This document shows, in pieces, positions 14,641 through 23,952 of a stretch of DNA of 64,000 bases. The stretch is from Oxytricha trifallax. Taxonomy: Eukaryota > Ciliophora > Spirotrichea > Sporadotrichida > Oxytrichidae. How positions within the stretch are numbered: the first letter of the stretch is position 1; each line of letters opens with the position of its first letter. Made by a program: the position numbers and the translations under genes. Under the pieces are notes generated by a model. That model saw only the letters and a list, made by a program, of their open reading frames with translations, ran no database searches and was not told the origin of the DNA. The stretch lies in the NCBI GenBank assembly GCA_000711775.1, contig ARYC01017347.1, positions 1 through 64,000 on the forward strand. The letters are read 5' to 3'.

Positions 14641-15601
14641 AAAGAATAGGAATTTATAAATACATAAAATAAATAAACTGTCTTAAATTTTAGTATTAGT
14701 AAATTTAATTAGATTTATAATAGAGAAAAATGGAATAATAATGTGAGTTTCTATAGTATATGAATTTATATACTTTAACATGCTATGATGAAATTTATAT
14801 TTTTAATTAATTTTATATTTCCATAATCATTTGTCATTCCACGGAGATGATGTGATTGTGAAAATAGAATAGTTTTTTTAGTTTGTTAGTAAATCTTAGC
14901 TTTCTTCTTTATGAATACTGTATTATTTAAGTAGCGCAATTAGAAATTTGTATATTCATATAATTTTGAAAATTCTTAAATTTAATGGGAGTATCAATGA
15001 AGTTTGAAGTAATTAAGTATAATTAAGGTTGATAATTTCAAAAATAATCACTTACTATGCGTTTAATTTGTAGAAAATGAAATACTACTTAGAGAGGTTT
15101 TATGGGTAGTTTGGTATAAACTGTTCCATTTAAAAAATAATATCTAGAATTTTTAAATATATTACGTTAATTGATTACTTTCTAAAATTTTTAAATCTGA
15201 AAAATTCATGATCGATAATATCAAACTTTTACATATATTGCATTCACCTCCAATTACCCCCCCCCCCCTCACTTAAATTAGCAAAATAAATTCAGAGAGT
15301 ATTTCACACTATATAACTGCAAATAATTCAATCTATAAAATAAAGTTAAACTCACTTATAATATAAATAAAGTGCCCTTGAGACTCTGACTGACTTGCTT
15401 CTTCAATTTTGTGGTAAACATAATTATTATGATATTTTATTAATTTATTAATTTAATAGAGTTAACCAAACAATTATTAATACAATGAATGCTGCCTCTC
15501 TCTGATTAAACAATTTAATGAAATTATTATTAAACTATTAACTTTAAGAATATAATTAAGTTGATAAAATTATTAAAATTTATAATAGTCTTTGTAATAA
15601 A
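14641..15601. other. AT-rich region without recognised gene
   Basis: Intergenic germline DNA between the divergent AFG3-like gene and the Q/N-rich gene starting at 15602. No coding block was identified. It contains a run of 12 cytosines at 15257-15268, striking in DNA of this composition. Confidence 0.4.
15257..15268. repeat. Poly-C tract (12 C)
   Basis: Uninterrupted run of twelve C residues within very AT-rich intergenic DNA. It is not part of the C4A4 telomere-type repeats seen at the TBE ends. Confidence 0.9.
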
Positions 15602-17750
15602 ATGTAGCGAATAAGTTCAACGAGTCCCCACAAAATTCAACCGCATTAGAAAGATACTCTTAATCATAAGTAAAAGCTACTCGCTAAGAGAGCTGCTACT
15701 AAGGTATTAAAATAGGGGTAAAATCTTATCTAAATTTTAGTACTGTAATATTTTAAATAAATTATGATGAACTACTCAATGTTTATATATCTCTTTAAAA
15801 CAATGTATTGCCATTATATATTTGATTTTTTATTGTTAGAGTCCGTAGAAAAATAAATGAGAGTCAGTAACTATCAAAAAGTAACATTAATACTACTTAA
15901 GTGAACCAGACTCAATCTGAATAGCCTTCTAAAATAATTTTACCCACAGCAACTTCAAATAACCAGACAATTTATATTAATAACCCCCAAAATTCAGTTG
16001 CTTTTAAAGTCTATTTTTACTATAGCATGTTCTTTAGAACTTAAAAGCGCATTTGGCAAATGCTGGTGGGAGCAGCACACATTAATAAAACTCAAATATG
16101 ATTTATCAGTAAAACCACTACCCAAGAGACATGTTATCTCACAACAATTAGCATGGAAATAATAATTAGGCACATCATGCCGAAAATAATGTGAAAGTTT
16201 AGCAGTGTAACCCAAACAACATCAATATGAATACCAATTTCACTACTAATCACTCTTCGAACAATACTGATGTTCCTCAGTATACTTCGTCATCTAATTA
16301 TCAAAATCATTAGCCTGGATTAAAGAAGTCTCTCTATTGCTAATTCAAATTTTGAATGCTTAATTATCTATAATAAAGGAGTGAAACGTTCCAGAAAGTC
16401 TAAAATATTAAATAAGTAGAAAAATTGAGAGAAGAAATATATATAATTATTTGTAATACTAAACTGGAAATAATTCACAACAACAGCAACATCATTAGGC
16501 AAGCACTTAAATGCAAACTAACGCCTAAGGCAGCTCGATAGGAACTCCAGGTATTCACAATTATAATAACAGATTTACTTCAAATATGATTAGTCAGAAT
16601 TAATCTCAAAACGCTACTGGAATCTTCAGTTATAGTTTTTATATCTAAAAATATTGATTGCCAATATATTATAGGCTTCGGTTCATAACAGCGTTAACGT
16701 GAATAAAATAAACACTAAAGTCCAAAATCACAACCTCTCTTCAAATGCCAACTCACAATCGAATAGAATGCTCTACGATTAACATGAAGAGGAAAAGCAT
16801 GTGCCCTCAATGAAAGGACCTAACAATCAGCATCAAAATTACTAAAATATTAATCATTAGTAGTACAACTCAAACAAGACAAACTACGCAATGAACCCAT
16901 AAAATTAAAACTCGGATTCTCACAATAACAATTAGCAAATTGAGACTCATACTTAAGCCAGACATAAACCTACTCAGAGCTATATATCTGGAGTTGGAAT
17001 GTCTAATCACTAGCAAGAGGAAGTTCCCAGAGGTTAGAAAATTGTTAGAAAATGCTTAATAAAAGGCATTAAATGCGTTTGACTTCAGGCGATTCAAAGA
17101 GAACCAGTATACACAACATAACCAGGAGCTTGATAGATGAAGGTAGCGAAGATTTCACAAATATAGAAGAGAAGTTATAGGAAGATGCTAAGATATCATG
17201 CAGAAATGCAGTTGCCAGTTCTCTCAATAACGTTTCTTAAAGTAAGTGTAAAAAGATTAGCATTTATTGATCAATATATTCATTTGTTTATGGATAATCA
17301 GTCAACTTTAGTGTTGTGATCAAGCATGTCCAACAGCAGTAAAAACCTGAGAAATCAAAGAGGTACAACTCAGTCTAATCGAAGTGGTCCAAGCAACTAA
17401 CCCAGTAAAGAAGAGACATTTGAAAGCATTCGTTCTTAGATGAAGGAGTTAGCTAAAAACTTGGAAATTAATATCAGCAACAACAACAGTAAAATCACTA
17501 AGGGAGCATTATTTCTCCACATAGATGTAATCAAGTTGAAGGTTACAACCTCTCAACTATTTTTAACACTCTCATGTTTGGTATCGATCAATCTAAAGTC
17601 AGTGATAACATAAAAGAGTCGTTCTCAAATTTGTCGTCAAAAGGCAGGCCATCTTCTTAGTACTAAAACAAGTAGTCTAACCAAAATTCTGCCTAATATC
17701 AAAAGAAACTGAGCAGTTTGCTTCAAATTAAGTTGACTAACAAAAGCAAT
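15602..17750 (+). CDS. Unrecognised Q/N-rich protein ending at the TBE
   Basis: Discontinuous plus-strand gene. A plausible start is ATG 15602 (MQRISSTSPHKIQPHQKDTL). Further blocks lie at about 15855-15990, 16000-16355 (HHAENNVKVQQCNPNNIN), 16430-16640, 16670-17250 and 17300-17750. The product is dominated by Gln, Asn, Ser and His, with no recognised domain. Frames are not clean: around 17040-17080 three frames look open, and a TGA falls inside the otherwise coding frame near 17422. The last block (FNTLMFGIDQSKVSDNIKES, then a Q-rich tail) runs straight into the TBE at 17751, and no obvious continuation follows the TBE on its right, so the gene end may be displaced or scrambled. Confidence 0.5.
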
Positions 17751-17828
17751 CAAAACCCCAAAACCCCTTAATGAGGTTTATAAGTGCTTTGATTTGTAGG
17801 GAATTTGTTAGGGGTTGGGGTTATTAAT
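17751..17828 (+). repeat. TBE left terminal inverted repeat
   Basis: 78 bp, beginning with two and a half C4A4-type telomeric repeats; exact reverse complement of 21751-21828. Confidence 0.97.
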
Positions 17829-17868
17829 TAAATGCGAAACAAAAATAGCAAGCTTTTGGGGTCTATTT

Positions 17869-18896
17869 ATGATGAAGATTATTATAGATTTAGTGTTTAA
17901 ACTGCGATATGGATGTGATTTATACAGTGAATAAGTCAAACCTGTACTTAATTATAAGTCAATTGCACTGCTCTTAAAAGAAGTCCTTCAACTGTTCGCT
18001 CCCACTGCCTTATAGCTGTATAACTAAAGCAATAATAGCTGAATTCAATGCCTCAGAGGAAGTCAAAGTTTCAATAGAAGCATATTGACTATCTTATTAA
18101 TTAAAAAACTTTGAAGTATTGGGCTCACTTCTCTCTTGACCAACGAGCTATTATGTTTCCCCGCCAGTTCCCTGAGTTGAAGATCTCTGCATAGTCTGTT
18201 GCTAACATTTATAAGCGAAATGGTATCTCTTACAAAGGTGTGAATCGTATCAAGAGAGTGATTGATTTCACTCTGCCATTTTACAACAACAACTTAAATT
18301 ATATTTATAATTAAATGCAGAGAGTCTAATAGAATAATATTAAGTTTATACATGCTGACGAGGCTGTGTTTACCTTCAACACTTTCATCTAGAAGTCTTG
18401 GTATAAGAAGCCTAGTAATATAGAAGTATATGACTAGAAAGTCAAGGTATAAACGATGGCAATTCTTGGAGGAATTAGCGAGGATGCTGGTTTAGAAACT
18501 TATGTTATTCATCCTCGCTCTATTAAGACAGAGCAGTATATAAAGATCTTAGAACAGCTGAGAGAGAAGTACCCTGAATAAGTGATAATACTGTTTGTTG
18601 ATAATCTTTCTGTTCATAAGACTAAAGAAACAAGGAAGAGTTATGAACAACTTAGAATAACACCAGTGTTCAACGTACCTTACAGTCCATAGTTTAATGG
18701 AATTGAGTTCTACTGGGGTATATTAAAAGGCCATTACAAGAAGCTGCTGCTCTACCACTTGATGCATGACCTACCTATTGATACAGTTGACTTTATTAAA
18801 AGCTCAGCCAAGAGAGTAGATAATTTATTGGCTTAAAAGTGTGCGAAAGAAGGGAGAGTGAATGTATATAAATAAGTTTTAGAGTTAAGCTAATGA
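17869..18896 (+). CDS. TBE transposase (42-kDa class, DDE)
   Basis: DDE transposase of the IS630/Tc1/mariner superfamily. The catalytic residues are visible: first D in IHADEAVFTF, second D in ILFVDNLSVH, and E in PYSPQFNGIEFYWGILKGHY, with exactly 34 residues between the second D and the E (DD34E). The N-terminal part (ATG 17869, MMKIIIDLVFKLRYGCDLYS) is in a frame that meets TGA at about 18040; the remainder continues one frame over from about 18020, so this copy carries a one-base shift in its N-terminal third. TAA and TAG are used as Gln throughout. It stops at TGA 18894-18896, 10 bp from the end of the convergent 22-kDa-class ORF. In TBEs the 42-kDa protein is proposed to act in developmental DNA elimination. 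Confidence 0.93.
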
Positions 18897-18905
18897 ATAT
18901 ATAAG

Positions 18906-19693
18906 TCACATTTAGAATTCTTTAGAGGGAGCTGGCTTCTCTTTCTTTTCTTCTATTTCTTGCTTCCCTCCTCCTAAGTTTCTTCTCTTGCTGCCAGCTC
19001 CTGCATCTATGTTCATCGACTCTGGAGGCTCAATATTTGAATAAAGTCTCTTGCTAACTTCATACTTTGTCTGCGACTTTCGCTCTTTGTGAAGCTTGCT
19101 CTATTCCTTCATCAAGAAGATGCCAGTTCCAGATTTTTCTAAAGAGTTAAGCCACAAATCTTACTAGAAATATAAGGGTGCTTCTGCAGCTCTGATAGCC
19201 AGCTATCATTTATCTTGATCCCTTGTTTGTCCTTATCTTCTGAAGAGATGCTGTACCTTTTCTTATGAGATTCTTGAATAATTTCTTTCAAGTAATCACC
19301 TTTAATTGTTGCAAGAATGCCAAAGAAATAGTTTCTTTCAGGCAGTTTATTTGACAACTGCTTCTTAGTAGGCAAGTACAGCGAAACATCTGGGTCATTC
19401 AAAGCATCATCATATAAGTTAGTCACAGAGATGTCTGGATAGTATGGAATCTCTGCAAACTTTACATCTTAAGTTTTCAAAGCTTTCTTCTCTTCGCAGA
19501 GTATGGCTCTTAAAAATGAAATTTTAGTACCTTCCATCGTTGGGAGAAACAAACCAACTACATAATCAAGATTAGTTACTATGAGTTCATTACCTTGCTG
19601 AACCAGGTAGCGATGCAAATCCTCCTTGCTTCTAAATCTTTGAATCAATTCTTGTGCTTGCACTCTTTTCATTGCATCATTAATTGACTCCAA
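18906..19693 (-). CDS. TBE 22-kDa-class ORF
   Basis: Minus-strand ORF from ATG 19693 (MESINDAMKRVQAQELIQRF), basic and of unknown function, in the position of the TBE 22-kDa ORF. The first frame runs to TGA at 19114-19112 (193 aa). However, from about 19145 a second frame remains coding (LEKSGTGIFLMKEQSKL, then NIDAGAGSKRRNLGGGKQ and a Lys/Glu-rich tail) to TGA at 18908-18906. The simplest reading is a one-base shift near 19145 that truncates a roughly 260-residue protein. It is convergent with the transposase and divergent from the zinc finger/kinase ORF, sharing a 0.6-kb upstream region with the latter. Confidence 0.8.
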
Positions 19694-20306
19694 CTTGCTT
19701 ACAGATCTAAGAAATGATATTCAAATTTAAGTTTATTGATTTCAATAAAATACCTCTGTAAAACTTACTATTAAATATGGGCATCCCATAGAAGGTCAAC
19801 CTCTAAGCAGGATATGCAGAAGGTTTTGAGAACTGGTTTCAAACTTGAGAGATTGATATCAATTTCTAATGTTATAGTTCCATATTTTTAAATTTAAATT
19901 GGCACATACTTAATTAGGAGCAGCTCATAAAATGCTAGTACTTAATTAGGAGCTTTAATTAAAGCTAGCACTTAATTAGGAGCACCCTAATTTTAATCAT
20001 AAAATCACAAAATACCTCCTAAAGCAGTACGTACTTAATTAGGTGCACCTCCTAAATCGGTACGTACTATAATCAACTTATTATTGATTGTAAAAATGGT
20101 TACTTTATCACCCAGATTTAGAGCTGGATCGTCTCTTAGCACTCATATTTCTTCTATAATACCCTAAAAACTTCCCTTGAAACTTGTAGGCTTGCAAAGC
20201 TCTCATATAAGCTCTCAGTTATAGAGGCAGTTTTATAATTTTAAATTCAAATTTAAATATGAGCGCTAACATTTTAAGAAAAACAACAGCACTTCCATAA
20301 AACTAA
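19694..20306. promoter_or_regulatory. Divergent TBE intergenic region with iterated motif
   Basis: Shared upstream region of the 22-kDa-class ORF (leftward) and the zinc finger/kinase ORF (rightward). It contains four direct copies of ACTTAATTAGGAGC or a close variant at 19908, 19940, 19970 and 20033 (the last has AGGTGC), plus inverted CCTCCTAA copies between and after them. Spacing is about 30 bp between the first three. Iterated short motifs in a divergent promoter suggest protein binding sites, possibly for the element's own zinc-finger protein; that link is inference. Confidence 0.5.
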
Positions 20307-21709
20307 ATGAGACTGACCTTTGGCAGCAATAAAAAATGTGATAACTGTGAGATGAACTCACATAAGGAACTACCTGAGCTATCACTTGAGGTCTCTGTTA
20401 TTAAAATAGAAATTAATAATAGAAAATAAATGGCAAACAAGTGTGTGGGAGACAGAGAGGAGGAGAAAGGTATTAATGAAATGCCTATACAAACTGAAGA
20501 AGTAGAAGTATACTTTTGTGAGTAGTGTGAGAGAGAGACTTCGCTCATAAATCTAGTTGGTATAGGCATATGAAATAGCATAGAGAAGCCAAGCCAACTA
20601 TATACTTAAAGCACGATAAAATCGACGGAAAGTATGAGTGCTTCGAGTGCCATAAGCAGTATGCTCATACAAGAGATTTAAGGAAGCATCTTTTAAAAGC
20701 TCACAAGAAAGATTTAGAGATTGAAAAGCATGAAGATGAATTGAAGCTACTGAACAAAAGAAAAACAAGAGAATCTTCGAAACTTGTAGAGCTTGAACAA
20801 GCTAGTGAATCAGAATATGTGAGGAAATCACGCAACCTACTAGCATCCGAAATCACAAAGATCATGATTAAAATTCAATATAAAAAGATTCCTGTTCTTG
20901 CCTAAATTGACCTAGACACTTCACTTTAAAGCTACCTTATATTAGAAGACTCCTTTGATAAGAAAGTTATCAATGATCATCAATACGCATACAAGGTGTA
21001 TCCCTTCAACTATCTCTTAAGTGATGATAAATACTAGATGGAGTTTACAAATGAGTATCAAGTACTCACTCAAGCAAAGTTCAAAGAGTGTAGCTACTTA
21101 ATAAAGTTAGATGCTGTTCTCCTTGCCAAGGATCATGTTGCTTTCAGACTCCCACTCTATGAAATGACCCTAAGAGATTTCATTACAGATCAAAGAAATC
21201 ATAAGTAGCTTGGATAAATAGCAACTCAGACCATACAAGGTATAAAAGAGCTTCACAAGTTAGGGTTTGTTCACAGAGATTTGAAGCCAGAAAATATAAT
21301 GATAAACTTCTCAACAGTAAGAGTAGCAATAATCGATTTCAATAGAGCCTAAAGAGTGGAAGTATCAAGGCTCGGAACTGTAATGGGAACTCAAGGGTAC
21401 TATCCAGAAAGAGAAGACTGGAGAGATGGAGACTTTTAGTGGGATGTGTGGGCTTTAGCAGCAATAATAATAGAGTGCGATATGCCTCGCAACGATTACT
21501 ACTCTACAAGGTGTGAGAAGGATGCTAAACAAAGAATAAAGCAATTTATTGACAGAACAAGAGTATCTCAATCAATGAAACAAATGGCAGAGTCAATAAT
21601 AATAAAACCAAACTCAAGATCAGACATATCAATAGAGCAGATAGAGTTGTGGTTAAGTAAGATAAACTTCAGACCTCTACCACATGATCCTAAAGTGCAT
21701 TTTGAGTGA
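20307..21709 (+). CDS. TBE zinc finger/kinase protein (57-kDa class)
   Basis: Starts at ATG 20307 (MRLTFGSNKKCDNCEMNSH). It has a C2H2 finger at 20515-20580 (FCEQCERET..., then WYRHMKQH) that is split by a one-base shift near 20540, and a second intact finger YECFECHKQYAHTRDLRKHL with the closing LKAH. A charged linker follows, then a protein-kinase-like domain: catalytic loop FVHRDLKPENIMI, then VAIIDFNRAQ where DFG is expected, GTVMGTQGYYPEREDW in the activation segment, and WDVWALAAII in subdomain IX. It ends at TGA 21707-21709. Zinc fingers plus a kinase domain match the TBE 57-kDa protein. Gly of DFG is replaced by Asn, so activity is uncertain. Confidence 0.92.
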
Positions 21710-21750
21710 TTAAATTAAATACATTTACTATAAATTTCACATTAAAACCT

Positions 21751-21828
21751 ATTAATAACCCCAACCCCTAACAAATTCCCTACAAATCAAAGCACTTATA
21801 AACCTCATTAAGGGGTTTTGGGGTTTTG
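21751..21828 (-). repeat. TBE right terminal inverted repeat
   Basis: 78 bp, exact reverse complement of the left repeat, ending in GGGGTTTTGGGGTTTTG. Confidence 0.97.
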
Positions 21829-22155
21829 ATTCACACTCTAATATAGGTATAAAATATTATAAATTAATACTATATATCTAAATTTAATTGTAAAATTAGT
21901 TTATAATAATTAAAGAGGTATGTTGATGAAATAATGATTCAGAATAAAAAATATAAAATCTTACCATTTTTATAGATTTACAAAGAATTAATGATTTGAA
22001 GGCTAAATAAATAAGATAATAAAGGTTACAAAACTCATCAATTGCAGGTAGTGGAGATATAGACGAGCTAATTTAATTACTACAATTATCATAAAATAAT
22101 TGTCTTTGTCATTTAATTGTTAGGATTCTTATCAACATAAATTTATCTTTAATGA
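21829..22155. other. AT-rich spacer right of the TBE
   Basis: No coding block recognised. It separates the TBE from the STPG gene and gives no continuation of the gene broken at 17750. Confidence 0.4.
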
Positions 22156-23585
22156 ATGCAGAAATATTTGTCTACAGGAGGGGGACCTAAATCAACAACT
22201 GGGAGAAATGGAAAATTAAATGCAACTCTGGATTATACCCGCACACCCAATCGATCAGTTATATCTTATCTTAATGATTCACAATGTATGATTGATTGCT
22301 TATAACTTTTTATCTATTTAGTGAATAAAGCCTCACAAAGGACATTGGCTTCTACTTTAACAAGAAACACAAATATTCATTAAGGTTGTAAATTTAAAAA
22401 TATTACTAGATCCCCTTTATTAAGGCTAGTTCTTATATAAAAAGTAAAATTAAAGGTTCTTCAGCTGATTTACACAAAGCCTTATCGACGTATTTGAATC
22501 AGACTGGTCCAGGAGACTATAACCTAAAGAGCTACATCGGAAGTTAAATAATGGAGGGTAGCAAGAGAAGTGGACCTAGTTTTAGCATCAAATAGAAAAC
22601 TAAGACTACTTGGTTTCCTGAAAATGCTGTCGTAAGTTATCCAAAAAATTTAGTCCAATAATTACACACCATTATGGAAATTGGTGTAACTGTTATATCC
22701 TTATTAACTATCTTATAAAATGCAAAAATCCAAATAATTTACACTATTTTAGGCTTTCTATGGAATGCACAGTCCAGGATTAAACGTGTACTCTCCAGAC
22801 CAAGACAACATTTATTTCAAGAAATTGCAATTTTCCGTAGGGAAACAAGACAGATTTTTCGAGGAAAACCATATAAGGTAAATCAAGTAAAATGTACCAA
22901 TCTCCTACACGACAAACTTGACTTCTGATAAGAATTAATATAAGAAAATTGGAATTGGGTATGGCTAGAAATAGCTGTATAAGGTGGACAAGGAAGACTA
23001 GACTACCCCAGGACCGATATATAACAATCATGATATTAATAGTATCAGTTATCTTAATAGGGTGCCAAGCAAGTCATAATCTACTTTTGGATGAGTTTTA
23101 TAAAATAAGTGTCACTTAGTGTAATAACTATTTAAATTTGATTTTTGGAAATAAATACGACAAATGGGATAGAGTGTAATACCATGGAGGTGAGTCGCAC
23201 TTCTATGGAAGAGAGGGTTTAGGACCAGGCGCCTATCACAACAATAATGACAAAATTACAAATGTTGCTATGAAATCTTCTCTCATGTACAAATATGCTT
23301 ATGATTAAATCCAATTGTTCCATTATTTATTTTAATTCATATGAAATGTACACTTAATCAAAAGCAGATCGAGGATTGCTGAACCTTAGAAAACAGGACG
23401 CCCCTGGTCCATTATCTTACGATAATGAGTTTTTGAAACTAAAGAAACGTTATGGCAGTGTCGCTATGCCAAAAGCTTCAAGAGATATTCATTTTGGTAA
23501 AAATATTCATACATTCTAATATAATTATAATGAGAGATAAAAACACAGATATTATTGTTAAAATATGAATTTAAATTAAAATTGA
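22156..23585 (+). CDS. Sperm-tail PG-rich repeat (STPG/SHIPPO) protein
   Basis: Starts at ATG 22156 (MQKYLSTGGGPKSTTGRNG). Blocks contain spaced PGP-type repeats: NQTGPGDYNLKSYIGSQ, MHSPGLNVYSPDQD, TTPGPIYNNHD, GLGPGAYHNN and DAPGPLSYDNEFLKL. Such repeats are typical of STPG/ODF3 proteins, which in ciliates are found with axonemal or cortical microtubules. One intron (22632-22752) and two IESs (23085-23142 and 23285-23345) are resolved; further interruptions at about 22265-22320, 22390-22450 and 22878-22932 are not. The last TGA in frame is 23583-23585 if no further IES follows the block ending near 23500. Confidence 0.75.
22632..22752 (+). other. Intron in the STPG gene
   Basis: GTAAGT...TTTTAG, 121 nt. 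Removal joins PENAV to AFYGMHSPG in frame. Confidence 0.7.
23085..23142. other. IES in the STPG gene, pointer TTTTGGA
   Basis: TTTTGGA at 23085-23091 and 23143-23149. The join reads S-T-F-G-N-K-Y-D-K-W-D in frame; without it the frame meets TGA at once. 58 bp. Confidence 0.85.
23285..23345. other. IES in the STPG gene, pointer ATGTACA
   Basis: ATGTACA at 23285-23291 and 23346-23352. The join reads S-S-L-M-Y-T-Q-S-K in frame. 61 bp. Confidence 0.87.
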
Positions 23586-23952
23586 TGGCAAATACAATTC
23601 ACTTCATTCTGCATTGGTATAGAAAGGTATTTACTGAAATCTATCAATAAAACACCACTCATTTATAAATTATCACTGAAATAAGTAAGCTATAAGTATC
23701 TTATATTTATGAAAAATCTAAAATAAATTTACCTAACTTTAACTCTTGATTTATTCTTTAGTTACAATAATTTCCCCGAATAAAATGATTCATATGGTAT
23801 ATATATTAAATCAAATAAAATCATTGTGAAAATTCAGGAATAATAAGTGGAATTGAAATTATAATTAACGAGAAAAATGAAATTATAAATTTAAAATACT
23901 TTAATAAGTTTAGTCTTATTTCTACTTTTACCATCATTCACACATATTTATC

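Larger units (their letters stand above)
17751..21828. mobile_element. TBE transposon (telomere-bearing element), complete
   Basis: A 4,078-bp element bounded by 78-bp terminal inverted repeats (17751-17828 and 21751-21828) that are identical over their full length. The outer 17 bp are CAAAACCCCAAAACCCC, the ciliate telomere repeat. Inside are three ORFs in the layout known for TBEs: a DDE transposase (17869-18896, +), a 22-kDa-class ORF (18906-19693, -) and a zinc finger/kinase ORF (20307-21709, +). TBEs are abundant in the Oxytricha germline, are removed during macronuclear development, and their transposases are implicated in genome rearrangement. The flanking trinucleotides are AAT (left) and ATT (right): both fit the ANT target preference but are not identical. 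Each ORF carries one apparent frameshift. Confidence 0.97.
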
